This document shows positions 30,380 to 41,215 of a stretch of 41,215 nucleotides of DNA, piece after piece (the stretch's first letter is position 1; each line of letters starts with the position of its first letter). The DNA lies in NCBI RefSeq assembly GCF_000158915.1, contig NZ_GG657754.1:5415837-5457051 (forward strand), written 5' to 3'. Below the pieces are notes generated by a model, which saw nothing but the letters and a program-made list of their open reading frames with translations, had not been told where the DNA came from and did no database searches. The stretch is from Streptomyces himastatinicus ATCC 53653 (lineage in GTDB: Bacteria; Actinomycetota; Actinomycetes; Streptomycetales; Streptomycetaceae). A program made the translations under genes and the position numbers.

Positions 30380-31856
30380 ATGCGCTGTCTGGTCACCGGG
30401 GCCACCGGCTACATCGGCGGCAGGCTCGTCCCCGAGCTGCTGACCGCGGGGCACGCGGTGCGCTGTGTGGTCCGTTCCCCCGGCAAGCTGCGCGATCACC
30501 CCTGGGCGGGGCGGGTCGAGACCGTACGCGGCGATGTGACCGACGAGGAGTCCGTCCGGGCGGCCATGGAGGGCGTGGACGTCGCGTACTACCTGGTGCA
30601 CGCGCTGGGCGGCGGGCCCGGTTTCGAGGAGACCGATCGGCGCGCGGCGCGCGTCTTCGGCGAGCGGGCGCGGGCCGCCGGGGTCCGGCGGATCGTCTAC
30701 CTCGGCGGGCTGACCCCGGCCGGGGTCCCGGACCGCGATCTCTCTCCCCATCTGCGGTCCCGCGCCGAAGTGGGGCGGGTGCTCCTGGACTCCGGGGTGC
30801 CGACCGCGGTGCTCCGGGCCGGTGTGATCATCGGGTCGGGCTCGGCGTCGTTCGAAATGCTGCGCTATCTGACCGAACGGCTACCGGTCATGGTCACCCC
30901 CGCGCTGGGTGCGCACCCGCACCCAGCCGATCGCCGTCCGCGATGTGCTCCGGCTGCTGGTCGGCTGCGCCGAGCTGCCGTACGAGGTGAACCGGGCCTT
31001 CGACATCGGCGGCCCCGACATCCTCACCTACCGCGACATGATGCTGCGGTACGCGGCCGTCGCCGGGCTGCCCCGGCGCGCCATCGTGCCGGTGCCGGTG
31101 CTCACCCCGGGGCTCTCCAGCCTCTGGGTCGGCCTGATCACCCCCGTGCCCGGCGCCCTCGCGCGGCCGCTGGTGGAGTCGCTGCGGCATGAGGTGGTCT
31201 GCGCCGAGCGGGACATCAGGCGTTACGTACCCGAGCCGCCGGGCGGCCCCCTCGGCGTCAACCGCGCCCTGGAGCTGGCCCTGCGGCGGATCCGCGAGGC
31301 GGACGTGGCCACCCGCTGGTCGTCCGCCGCCACCCCCGGCGCCCCCAGCGACCCGCTGCCCACCGACCCCGACTGGGCGGGCGGCACCCTCTACACCGAC
31401 CACCGCCGCCGCGCCGTGAACGCCTCCCCGCAGGAGGTGTGGCGGGTCGTGGAGGGCATCGGCGGTGAGAACGGCTGGTACGCGCTCCCCCTCGCCTGGG
31501 CGCTGCGCGGCTGGATCGACACCCTGATGGGCGGCGTCGGGCTGCGGCGCGGCCGCCGCGACGCGGCCCGGCTGCGGGTCGGGGACAGCCTCGACTTCTG
31601 GCGGGTCGAGGAGGTCCTGCCGCCCCGTCTGCTGCGGCTGCGGGCCGAGATGCGGCTGCCGGGGCTGGCGTGGCTGGAGATGCGGGTGGAACGGGACGCG
31701 GACGGCCGTACCGTCTTCCGCCAGCGCGCCGTCTTCCACCCGCACGGACTGGCCGGGCACCTCTACTGGTGGGGCGTCTCGCCGTTCCACGCGCTGGTGT
31801 TCGGCGGGATGGCCCGGAAGATCGCCGCCAAGGCCGAGTCGTCTGTGTGCCGTTGA
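30380..31856 (+). pseudogene. NAD(P)-binding SDR/DUF2867 protein, frameshifted
   Basis: The Rossmann start is MRCLVTGATGYIGGRLVPEL, followed by an atypical SDR (YYLVHALGGGPGFEETDRRA). At the C run 30897-30901 one extra C shifts the frame after LPVMVTP; reading through it gives RTRTQPIAVRDVLRLLVG and then the C-terminal DUF2867-like domain (GWYALPLAWALRGWIDTLMG, VFRQRAVFHPHGLAGHLYWW). Ignoring the extra base gives one protein of 491 aa, the normal size of this family. Cofactor is NAD(P); substrate unknown. It is the only gene controlled by the TPP riboswitch. As given, no full-length product is made. Confidence 0.82.
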
Positions 31857-31907
31857 CCGGATCGCGGGTGCGCTGTCACCTGCGGCGGGCAGGGCGCGGG
31901 GGTCGCT

Positions 31908-31958
31908 GGGGCGGGTTCCCCAGCCCGCCCCTTCCCGAACCAGGGGCTCCGCCCCTGG
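31908..31958. terminator. two hairpins between convergent SDR and P450 genes
   Basis: GGGGCGGG (31908-31915) pairs with CCCGCCCC (31924-31931), and CCAGGGGC-TCC-GCCCCTGG (31940-31958) is a perfect 8-bp hairpin. The second is a variant of a hairpin very common between Streptomyces genes (GGGGCTCCGCCCC). Probably a bidirectional terminator. The rest of 31857-32086 holds no gene. Confidence 0.65.
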
Positions 31959-32086
31959 ACCCCCGGACGGGCCCGCGCGCGCCACACGAGAAGCGGCCAT
32001 CGGCCACCGTGCCGCAACGGCCCGCCTGGCCGGTCGGGCGCGGCTGATCGCGCCGGCTTTGTGGTCGCCGCGCCGCCGGACACCCC

Positions 32087-33334
32087 CTAGCGCAGGCCGT
32101 CCAGGGTGATGGGGAGGTGGCGGGGGCCGCGGAGGACGGCGTTGCGGCGGTAGGGGGGCGGGTCTTCGCGCAGGCGGGGGTTGTCCAGGCGCTTGGCCAG
32201 CGCGGTCAGCGCCAGCTGGGCTTCCAGGCGGGCCAGCGGGGCGCCGAAGCAGCTGTGGATGCCGCTGCCGAAGCCGAGGTGCTGGTTGTCGCGGCGCTGG
32301 GGGTCGAAGCGGTCGGGGTCGAGGAAGCGTTGGGGGTCGCGGTTGCCGGAGGCCAGGACGAGCCAGACGGAGGCGCCCTTGGGGATAGTCACCCCGGCGA
32401 TGTCGATGTCCGACAGCGGGGTGCGCTGGGGCAGCAGCTGGACGGGCGGGTCGTAGCGCAGCAGCTCCTCGACCAGGGGGACGGCCAGATGCGGCTTGGC
32501 GCGCAGCCGGGCCAGGACGTCGGGGTTGCGGAGCAGCGCGAGCATGCCGTTGGTGATCAGGTTGACGGTGGTCTCGTGGCCCGCGACCAGCAGCAGCGCG
32601 GCCGTGCTCAGCAGCTCCGTATGGCTCATCCCGCCCTCCGGGCCGTGCCCGGCGACCAGGGCGGAGAGCATGTCGTCGCCGGGAGAGCGGCGGCGTTCCT
32701 CGATCAGCTCGGAGAGGTAGCGGCCGAGTTCGATGCGCGCCTGCTGGGTGACACGGCGCCGCTCGGCGGCGTCCTGCTCGGGGTCCGGGTCGAGGCTCGC
32801 GGCGAGGGTGTCGGCCCAGGTGTGGAAGCGGGGTTCGTCCTCGCGCGGTACGCCCAGCAGCCGGCAGATGACGGTGACCGGGAAGGGGTACGAGAAGTCG
32901 TCGACGAGGTCGATGCCGTCCCGGTCCCGGAAGCCGTCGATCAGCTCGTCGACGATGCGGGACAGCTCGCCGCGCATGGCGTGGATCCGCCGCGGGGTGT
33001 GCGGCGGGCCGAAGGGGGTCATGGCCAGGCGGCGCAGCCGGTCGTGTTCGGGCGGGTCGAGCTTCAGGAAGGCGGGCGGCAGCCCCGGGTCGTCCTCCTC
33101 GGCCTCGGTCTCGGCGTCGTCCGGTTCCCCGGCGGCCCGGGGGTCGAGGTTGCGTGCGTCGGAGCTGATGCGCGGGTCGTGCAGGAGGGCGTGGATCTCC
33201 CAGTAGGTGCTGACGATGTACGGGCCGTCCTCCTCGTGCACCACGGGCGTTTTGCGCAGTTCCGCGTAGATCGGGTACGGGTCGGCGCGGTTGGCGTAGT
33301 CGGTGATCTTCCGTAGGAGGGGGCCGTGGGCCAT
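32087..33334 (-). CDS. cytochrome P450, bacterial class I (CYP105/107-like)
   Basis: 415 aa. The I-helix oxygen motif is AGHETT (251-256), the K-helix ExxR is EELLR (289-293), and the heme loop is FGSGIHSCFG with the thiolate Cys362. GGAAGGA precedes the ATG at 33334. Soluble monooxygenase needing an external ferredoxin and reductase, neither encoded nearby. An Asp/Glu-rich insertion at about 70-85 in the B-C region is unusual and may affect the active-site lid. Substrate unknown; no biosynthetic cluster around it. Confidence 0.93.
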   Translation of the reverse strand: MAHGPLLRKITDYANRADPYPIYAELRKTPVVHEEDGPYIVSTYWEIHALLHDPRISSDARNLDPRAAGEPDDAETEAEEDDPGLPPAFLKLDPPEHDRLRRLAMTPFGPPHTPRRIHAMRGELSRIVDELIDGFRDRDGIDLVDDFSYPFPVTVICRLLGVPREDEPRFHTWADTLAASLDPDPEQDAAERRRVTQQARIELGRYLSELIEERRRSPGDDMLSALVAGHGPEGGMSHTELLSTAALLLVAGHETTVNLITNGMLALLRNPDVLARLRAKPHLAVPLVEELLRYDPPVQLLPQRTPLSDIDIAGVTIPKGASVWLVLASGNRDPQRFLDPDRFDPQRRDNQHLGFGSGIHSCFGAPLARLEAQLALTALAKRLDNPRLREDPPPYRRNAVLRGPRHLPITLDGLR

Positions 33335-33508
33335 GGCGGAGTCCTTCCGGGGATCAGGGCCGCGGATCGGGGCGAGGAACGCGCACTGCGCGTATCCATG
33401 GCAGCCGTGGAGATCGCGATTGGCTCGGGTCGCCGGGTCACCGTTCCTCATCAGTGAGCAGGAGTGACTCTTGTGCCTAAACCTGCGTATCTGGCGCATC
33501 CCGAACGG
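33335..33508. other. gap between P450 and TnpB-like gene
   Basis: No gene. It holds the P450 ribosome site and, near the TnpB-like stop, a GCATCC...GGATGC inverted repeat (33496-33518, 11-base loop). This is where the right end of an IS200/IS605-type element would be; no tidy terminal repeat is seen. Confidence 0.45.
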
Positions 33509-35116
33509 TTATGGATGCACTGGTCGCCCGCGTTCGCTCCGCGTCCGGCGGCACGGATCTCGTCCTTGGTCCGGGAAGGCGGGGGCGGGGTCCCTCACGC
33601 CGCTGGGCATCCGGTCGAGCCTGGGCGGTCCGACGCCCACGGCGATCTTCCCCAAGCTCTCGGCTTCGCTCGAGCAGGGGAGACCCCGTTGGTCGTCGTG
33701 GGGCGGTGTCGTCCGTCGCCGGATCGGGTGTCCGAGGGCGCGTCGCCCGATCGCGATGCTGGCGGCATCGTGCCGGGAAACCTTGCGGTTGCTGGTGGTC
33801 AGGGGCTGCTGCCAGTGCTGGGCGCCCCAGCGGGAGGTATAGGCCGGGTCGACCGCGACGATCGCGATGTTCTGCTCGGCGGCCATGGCCACCAGCCGTG
33901 CCTTCAGCTTCGCGGTGGGGAAGCGGGAGATGAGGCGGCGGAAGCGCTTGTTGCGGCCGTACTTCTCCCGGCACCGGCCGTCGGTGAAGTCCAGGTCCTC
34001 GACGGCGAGCGCCCCCGCCCCGGTGGCCCGGGTGTGGTGCAGCAGCCGGGTCAGGGTATGCCGGATCTGGGCGTCGCGATGCTGGGCCGAACCGCTCAGG
34101 CCGTAGGAGAAGCGGCGGGGCTCGCCTACCGGGTTGCCGTGGATGTCCAGGCGCCAGGCGGCCAGGTGATCGTCGTTCATGTCGACGGCGACCACGCCCC
34201 GGGCGAGGGCCGCTTCCAGCGGCAGTACGGGTGCAGGGGCGCGTTGCCAGGAGGCGGTCACATACCAGCGGCCCCGGGGCGCATCGTGGTGGATGCGGTA
34301 GGCCACTGCCCGGTTGTCCGTGATCCGGTCCCGCCACTCCTCACACCGGTGGTGGAACGCCGCGGTCGCGTCCAGCGCATACCGGCCGTGCGGTGCGTTG
34401 ACCAGACGGGCCAGCGGGGCGGGGAGTTTGATCGAGAGCTGTCCGGTGGCGGTGATGCGAATCGTCTCGTTGCCCAGGAGTTTGCCGGACTCGCCGTCCG
34501 CGGACAGGAACATCCGCGCCGCTCGCCACCGCTCCCGCCACGCCTGCTCGCTCAGTCCGGCTTGGTCCAAGTGGTGGCGCAGGTGCGCGAGCTTCTTCCC
34601 GCCACGGGCCACTCGCACGCGGCCCGCGGCCCAGTCCACCTCGACTCCGGCCAGCCGGGCTCGCAGCGCGTGCATGCGGCGAGACTTGGCATGCCACTCG
34701 GCCCGCGACCCGTACCCGCGCGGCAGTCCTTCCCGCTTGTCCGCCTTCGCCCCCAGCGGACGCGCCAGCCGCGCCTCCATCGACGCGATCTGCTTGCGCA
34801 GCCACGCCATCTCAGCGGCCTGTCCGCGCCGGGCCAAAGCCCACTGATCGTGAGTGGCCTTGGTGATACTGCCTGCCCACCTCGCCGACGAAACCCCCGT
34901 CAGCTCCCGCTTCCGCACCGCCCAGCTCTGACCGCCGTGCTCCAGGCCCTGCCGGGAACGCACAGCGAGGTCACCCGCAGCCAGGGTGCCGAGGAACGCC
35001 CCCACCTCGGTCAGGACTGCCGCATCGGTCTCCGACACGTGTAACCGGGCACGGATGGCCGTCCCCGCTGGGCCGGGCACCACGAACGGTGCTGCCATCT
35101 CCCGCACCCTGTCCAC
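33509..35116 (-). CDS. TnpB-like RuvC nuclease lacking the zinc finger
   Basis: 535 aa from a GTG with GGGAG seven bases upstream (an ATG at 35137 or 35122 also fits). The N-terminal half is basic and helical. The RuvC triad is seen as VVAVDMNDDH (Asp312), ALAVEDLDF (Glu373) and SRHDAASIAI (Asp450). Between PAYTS and the last Asp, where TnpB has four zinc-binding Cys, this protein has no Cys at all (SRWGAQHWQQPLTTS). Such proteins are common in Streptomyces as TnpB-related accessory proteins of IS200/IS605 elements. No tnpA is adjacent. The last 70 codons look non-coding in character and overlap a hairpin. Confidence 0.8.
   Translation of the reverse strand: MDRVREMAAPFVVPGPAGTAIRARLHVSETDAAVLTEVGAFLGTLAAGDLAVRSRQGLEHGGQSWAVRKRELTGVSSARWAGSITKATHDQWALARRGQAAEMAWLRKQIASMEARLARPLGAKADKREGLPRGYGSRAEWHAKSRRMHALRARLAGVEVDWAAGRVRVARGGKKLAHLRHHLDQAGLSEQAWRERWRAARMFLSADGESGKLLGNETIRITATGQLSIKLPAPLARLVNAPHGRYALDATAAFHHRCEEWRDRITDNRAVAYRIHHDAPRGRWYVTASWQRAPAPVLPLEAALARGVVAVDMNDDHLAAWRLDIHGNPVGEPRRFSYGLSGSAQHRDAQIRHTLTRLLHHTRATGAGALAVEDLDFTDGRCREKYGRNKRFRRLISRFPTAKLKARLVAMAAEQNIAIVAVDPAYTSRWGAQHWQQPLTTSNRKVSRHDAASIAIGRRALGHPIRRRTTPPHDDQRGLPCSSEAESLGKIAVGVGPPRLDRMPSGVRDPAPAFPDQGRDPCRRTRSERGRPVHP
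33650..33680 (-). repeat. structured hairpin overlapping the 3' end of the TnpB-like gene
   Basis: CCCC and GGGG close a stem with inner GCTC / GAGC and CG-GCTT-CG parts (plus strand). I recognise this sequence as one that recurs widely in Streptomyces intergenic DNA. Lying within the end of a TnpB-like gene, it is placed where omega (guide-scaffold) RNAs of IS605 elements lie; that role is inference. Confidence 0.5.
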
Positions 35117-35599
35117 ACCCATACTCCCAGTCGGCATCGAAGACCCTCTCGCTGCGTCCAACGACCTCCACTCGCAAAGGTCACGCATTCGAAATACGTA
35201 CTTCTGTTCCCTTGAAACCGAGGCCCGCACGCAACGTCCCGACCGCCAGGTGTCAGCGCTCACTCGTGCCTGCAAAAGCGCACTCGTACGCAGTCAGGCC
35301 GCAGCTGTTCCCTGGGCCCCAGCATGGGCGAGGCGGCAGGGGTCCGCGCGCACAGCCGGGCCAATGGGGCGACGGGCACGATTCCGGTCCCGGTGCGGGG
35401 CGGCGCGGGGGCGGGTGCGGGGGCGCAGTGTGCCAGTGGGGGCGGGGGCGAGAACCGTCGTTGCGCAAGAGCTGAGTCATTCCGCCCGTGGCCCCGTGGC
35501 CGCCACTACCGTGCGTGGAATGTTCCACTCCGCAGCCCTCTCCTCAACCCCACAAAGAGGCGGGATCGCCGCTGTCGGTTCCATGAGGTGGCGTATGTG
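35117..35599. other. 483-base gap between divergent TnpB-like and acyltransferase genes
   Basis: No convincing gene. An AT-richer stretch at about 35175-35220 (CATTCGAAATACGTACTTCTG) is the likely promoter zone of the TnpB-like gene or the left end of its element. The rest is GC-rich with no ribosome-site-led frame. Confidence 0.45.
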
Positions 35600-36871
35600 A
35601 TGAACATCTCGTCCTTACGCCGCGCGCAACGCGCCCCCGCCCCCGGGCCCGTCCCCCCACCCGTCTCCTCGTCCGTCCCCCTGCCCGTCCCCTCGTCCTC
35701 CGCGGCCCCCAAGCAGCGTGACGCGTTCTTCGACAACGCCAAGTACCTGGCCATCGTGCTGGTCGCGATGGGGCATTCCTGGGAACCGCTGCGGGACGGC
35801 AGCAGAGCGGCGTCCGCCCTCTACATGTTCGTCTACGCCTTCCACATGCCGGCGTTCATCCTCATCTCCGGCTACTTCTCGCGGAACTTCGACTTCCGGG
35901 CGGATCGGCTGAAGCGCCTGCTCACCGGCGTCGTCGTCCCGTACGTGATCTTCGAGTCCGTGTACAGCCTGCTCAAGGGCTGGGCGGGCGACGACCCCTC
36001 GTACCCGATCAGCCTGCTCGACCCCTGGTATCTGACCTGGTTCCTGATCGCGCTCTTCGTGTGGCGGGTCGCCACCCCGGTGTGGCGGATCGTGCGCCAT
36101 CCGGTGCCGCTCTCGCTCGCGATCGCCGCGCTGGCCTCGTGCTCGCCGGACATCGGCGACGATCTCGACCTCCAGCGTGTGCTCCAGTTCCTGCCCTTCT
36201 TCGTGGCGGGGCTGCACATGCGGCCGGAGCACTTCCGGATGGTGCGGCGGCGGGAGGTGCGGATGGTGGCCCTGCCCGTGGCGGCCGCCGCGCTGGTCTT
36301 CGCGTACTGGGCGGTGCCGCGCATGAACGCCGGGTGGTTCTACCACCGGGACAGCGCCCAGGAGATGGGGGCGCCGTGGTGGAGCGGCATCGTGATGACG
36401 TTCGCCCTCTTCGGCTGCTCCATGGTGCTCACCGCGTGCTTCTTCGCCTGGGTGCCCGGGCGGACGATGTGGTTCACCGCGCTCGGCGCCGGAACGCTGT
36501 ACGGGTACCTGCTGCACGGCCTGCTCATAAAGGGCTCCCACTTCGCGGGCTGGTACGAACCGTCCTGGCTGCACACCCCGGCGGGCGCGATCGTGGTCAC
36601 GGTCATCGCCGCGGTGGTGGTGACCGCGCTGTGCTCCCCGCTCGTGCAGCGGATGTTGCGGTTCGCGATGGAGCCGCGGATGGAGTGGGCCTTCCGGTCG
36701 GCGTCGGCGTCCGCGTCGTCGGGGTCCGGATCCGAGGCCGGGGCTGCCGCGGCCGCCGCCGGATCGGGGGCCGTCGTGGCCGGATCCGGGCCGGGGGCCG
36801 TCGTGGCGCGGTCCGCCGCGATGCCACCCCGGGCTGTCGTCCCGGCCCAGGCCACGAGACCGCCGGGCTAG
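35600..36871 (+). CDS. membrane acyltransferase (acyltransferase_3 family)
   Basis: 423 aa with about ten transmembrane helices. The catalytic His lies early, in AIVLVAMGHSWEPL; YAFHMPAFILISGYFSR is the second family signature. These enzymes O-acylate sugars or envelope polymers across the membrane. The N terminus is a Pro/Ser-rich cytoplasmic tail and the C terminus an Ala/Ser/Gly low-complexity tail of about 65 residues. GAGGTGG lies eight bases before the ATG. It stands alone, upstream of the geosmin synthase and separated from it by a terminator. Confidence 0.87.
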   Translation: MNISSLRRAQRAPAPGPVPPPVSSSVPLPVPSSSAAPKQRDAFFDNAKYLAIVLVAMGHSWEPLRDGSRAASALYMFVYAFHMPAFILISGYFSRNFDFRADRLKRLLTGVVVPYVIFESVYSLLKGWAGDDPSYPISLLDPWYLTWFLIALFVWRVATPVWRIVRHPVPLSLAIAALASCSPDIGDDLDLQRVLQFLPFFVAGLHMRPEHFRMVRRREVRMVALPVAAAALVFAYWAVPRMNAGWFYHRDSAQEMGAPWWSGIVMTFALFGCSMVLTACFFAWVPGRTMWFTALGAGTLYGYLLHGLLIKGSHFAGWYEPSWLHTPAGAIVVTVIAAVVVTALCSPLVQRMLRFAMEPRMEWAFRSASASASSGSGSEAGAAAAAAGSGAVVAGSGPGAVVARSAAMPPRAVVPAQATRPPG

Positions 36872-36892
36872 CGCGCGCCCGACCTGTCGTCT

Positions 36893-36930
36893 CCGGTCCC
36901 GCCGCGGCCGTACCGCCGTGGCGGGGCCGG
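36893..36930 (+). terminator. terminator after the acyltransferase
   Basis: Fifteen-base arms 36893-36907 and 36916-36930 pair throughout, two of them as G-U, around an 8-base loop, 21 bases after the stop codon. Confidence 0.7.
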
Positions 36931-36952
36931 AAACGATCGCACGTTCATGTGA

Positions 36953-39328
<2,376 letters not shown>

Positions 39329-39343
39329 GGGGTGTCTTGTCGA

Positions 39344-39375
39344 GCCCCGCCTTGTCCCCGCGGACAAGGCGGGGC
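39344..39375 (+). terminator. terminator after geoA
   Basis: Fourteen-base arms 39344-39357 and 39362-39375 pair perfectly around a 4-base loop, 16 bases after the stop. Confidence 0.85.
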
Positions 39376-39462
39376 CGCCGTATGTTGGCCGCCGGTGACG
39401 ATGCCGGACCCAGGGGCGGGTCTGTTGAATGCCGCGCAGTCCCCTCGCGCCCTGGAGGTACC

Positions 39463-39699
39463 GTGTCGCGGCGCAAACTGCTCGTCCTTCTCCCCGTGGT
39501 CCCGGCCCTGGCCCTGCTCGCGTCGGTCTGGCTGCCGTTCGTCAACGCCGAGCGGCTGTGGTTCGGCATGCCCTCGCTGTACGTCTGGGTCGGCGGCTGG
39601 GTGCTCATGCTCACCCCGGCGCTGGCCGCCGTCGAGTGGGGGCTGTTCCGGCACGGTGAGCGCGTGGCGGCTGGCGCGGCGGCGGGTGAGGCACAGTGA
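39463..39699 (+). CDS. DUF3311 small membrane protein
   Basis: 78 aa from a GTG with CTGGAGG six bases upstream. Two transmembrane helices (LLVLLPVVPALALLASVWLP and WVGGWVLMLTPALAAVEWGL) with the DUF3311 pattern PFVN...WFGMPSLY. Its TGA overlaps the GTG of the symporter by three bases (GTGA), so they are translationally coupled. DUF3311 proteins are regular partners of SSF symporters, like the small subunits seen beside PanF, and probably help their assembly or activity. Confidence 0.88.
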   Translation: MSRRKLLVLLPVVPALALLASVWLPFVNAERLWFGMPSLYVWVGGWVLMLTPALAAVEWGLFRHGERVAAGAAAGEAQ

Positions 39700-41215
39700 G
39701 CGTCGTCCTCGCCGTATCGCTGCTGGGCATGTGCGCCCTCGCCCTCTGCGGCTTTCTCGGCCGGACCGGGCGCTCCACCGACCTCGCCGAATGGGCCGTC
39801 GGACGGCGCAACTTCGGCACCGCCGCCATGTGGTTCCTCCAGGCGGGCGAGGTGTTCACCACCTTCAGCTTCCTCGGGGTCGCGGGGGTCGCGTACAGCG
39901 GCGGCAACGCCGCCACGTACGCCGTCGTCTATCTGGCGCTCGCCTTCCTGCTGCTCTACTTCGTCCAGCCGAGGCTGTGGCGGCTGGGCAAGGAAAACGG
40001 CTACCTCACCCAGGCCGACTACTTCACCGACCGCTACCGCAGCCCGCTGTTCGGCAAGGTCGTCGCGGTCATCGGGCTGATCTTCCTGCTCCCGTACATC
40101 CAGCTCCAGCTCACCGGGCTCGGCATGGTCGTCGGTCTGGTGACCGGCAGTACGGCGTCGGGGCGGCTGAGCATGGTGCTGGCCTCGGTGCTGACGGCGG
40201 CCTTCGTGCTGTGGTCCGGTATCCGCGGGCTGAAGAACAGCGCCTACTTCAAGGACGTCCTGACGGTCGGCGTCATGGCCGTGCTCGCCGTCGTCGTCCC
40301 GCTGCACTACGTCGGGGGCGGCGTGGGCGAGGTGTTCCGGCGGGTCCATGAGGTGCAGCCGCAGATGCTGACCGTGCACGGCGGGGCGCAGGACCAGGTG
40401 TGGTGGACCACCAGCGTGCTGGTCTCGGCGATCGCGGGCGGGATGATGGCGACGCCGCACCACTGGCCGCCGCTGATGGCCGCGGGCAGCCCGCGGGCGA
40501 TCCGTACGAACAACATCTTCATGCCGCTGTACCAGGTCGCGCTGATGATCCCGATCATGGTCGGGCTCACGGGGGTGGCCGTACGGATCGGCGGGAACGG
40601 CGACGGGGTGCTGCTCACCCTCGCCCAGGGCGCGCTGCCGGACTGGGCCACCGGGCTCGTCGTGGTCGCCGCCGCGGCCTCGGCGATGGTTCCGGCCGGG
40701 GCGATGTGCATCGGCATCTCCACCCTGGTCGCCCAGAACCTGCTGCCCCCGGGCCGGGAGTCGGCCCGGATGCGGGTCAACCACAGCGTCGTCGTCCTGG
40801 CCATCGGCCTGGCCCTCACCCTGGGCATCCTGCGCCCCGGACTCCTGGCCGACCTGCAACTGCTCACGGTGAGCGGCTTCATCCAGCTCGTCCCCGGCCT
40901 GCTCGCCGTCCTCGGCGCCCGCCGCCTCCTCACGACACGGGCCGCCCTGGCGGGGCTGGCGGCGGGCGAGGCCGTGGTGACGTGGCTGACGCTGGCCGAG
41001 GTGGATGTGCGGCACGTGAACGCCGGGCTGGTGGGCCTGGCGGTGAACGTGGCGGTGGCCCTGCTGGTACACCTGCTGCTTCCCCACCCCACCCCTGCGG
41101 GGGCCTCCACCCCCGCCCCGCCCCGGGCCTCCGCCCCGGACACCGGCCCGCGCACTGCCACGGCCACCGCCGCGCCGCGGTCCGACGAATCCCCCCCGCC
41201 CCTAAAGGCCCGCGG
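39696..41215 (+). CDS. sodium:solute symporter (SSF family), 3' end beyond the window
   Basis: An open frame of 506 codons from a GTG overlapping the DUF3311 stop; no stop codon before the window ends. The N terminus STDLAEWAVGRRNFGTAAMW and the helix with FTTFSFLGVAGVAYSGG are SSF hallmarks, and about 13 helices can be counted. The Ala/Pro-rich last 40 residues are a cytoplasmic tail, so most of the transporter is present. Sodium-driven uptake of a carboxylate or similar solute; substrate not evident. Confidence 0.88.
   Translation, partial: MSVVLAVSLLGMCALALCGFLGRTGRSTDLAEWAVGRRNFGTAAMWFLQAGEVFTTFSFLGVAGVAYSGGNAATYAVVYLALAFLLLYFVQPRLWRLGKENGYLTQADYFTDRYRSPLFGKVVAVIGLIFLLPYIQLQLTGLGMVVGLVTGSTASGRLSMVLASVLTAAFVLWSGIRGLKNSAYFKDVLTVGVMAVLAVVVPLHYVGGGVGEVFRRVHEVQPQMLTVHGGAQDQVWWTTSVLVSAIAGGMMATPHHWPPLMAAGSPRAIRTNNIFMPLYQVALMIPIMVGLTGVAVRIGGNGDGVLLTLAQGALPDWATGLVVVAAAASAMVPAGAMCIGISTLVAQNLLPPGRESARMRVNHSVVVLAIGLALTLGILRPGLLADLQLLTVSGFIQLVPGLLAVLGARRLLTTRAALAGLAAGEAVVTWLTLAEVDVRHVNAGLVGLAVNVAVALLVHLLLPHPTPAGASTPAPPRASAPDTGPRTATATAAPRSDESPPPLKAR

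Noticed and set aside
33509..35116. nuclease-dead TnpB-derived repressor (TldR-type)
   Set aside because: All three RuvC acidic residues appear to be present, so there is no sign of an inactivated nuclease.
35253..35528. 91-codon minus-strand frame upstream of the acyltransferase
   Set aside because: His/Pro-rich composition without ribosome site or domain; probably random open frame in high-GC DNA.

Overview
The window is chromosomal DNA of a Streptomyces-type actinomycete. It has very high GC with strong G/C third-position bias, GTG starts, a sigF-class sigma factor pair, a two-domain geosmin synthase, an upp/tadA housekeeping block, and the short GC-rich hairpins typical of Streptomyces intergenic regions. 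The order sigma pair -> tRNA-Ser -> tadA -> upp resembles my memory of the S. coelicolor sigF-upp region; this was not checked by alignment.

Layout. (1) 0-6.8 kb holds two drug-efflux modules: a 14-TM MFS pump with a downstream TetR regulator, and a marR-MFS operon whose pump carries three transthyretin-like repeats at its C terminus, followed by a YceI protein that begins with the same kind of domain. (2) 6.9-14.7 kb is core-like: a small membrane protein, a lipoprotein, two SigB/SigF-type sigma factors, a 54-aa protein, a phosphofructokinase with the pyrophosphate-type signature, a universal stress protein, a secreted DUF6777-like protein and several very small genes. (3) 14.8-26.4 kb is an accessory block ending at tRNA-Ser(CGA). 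It mixes intact small regulator/target modules (GNAT + XRE-cupin, DUF2975 + XRE, SDR + TetR, membrane protein + TetR, MerR) with many broken genes: SRPBCC, LysR, YVTN/RTX, amidohydrolase, two VOC proteins, AlkA, PhzF, LysE and an IS transposase. (4) 26.5-30 kb is a housekeeping block: tRNA-Ser, tadA and its partner gene, upp, a LytR_C protein and a conserved 98-aa protein. (5) 30.1-41.2 kb holds a TPP riboswitch ahead of a frameshifted SDR-type gene, a P450, a zinc-finger-less TnpB-like protein, a membrane acyltransferase, geosmin synthase geoA, and a DUF3311/sodium:solute symporter pair that runs off the window.

How the parts work together. Nearly every local regulator has a visible palindromic operator pair over its own promoter, so the accessory modules look self-contained and autoregulated. 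Three or four breaks are single-base C-run length changes; these may be true mutations or assembly errors, and the restored proteins look complete in two cases. The observations most worth following are the TPP riboswitch in front of a gene with no evident thiamine role, the TnpB-like gene overlapping a structured 3' RNA, the PPi-type PFK, the transporter/transthyretin-repeat fusion, and the cluster of gene relics beside the tRNA.
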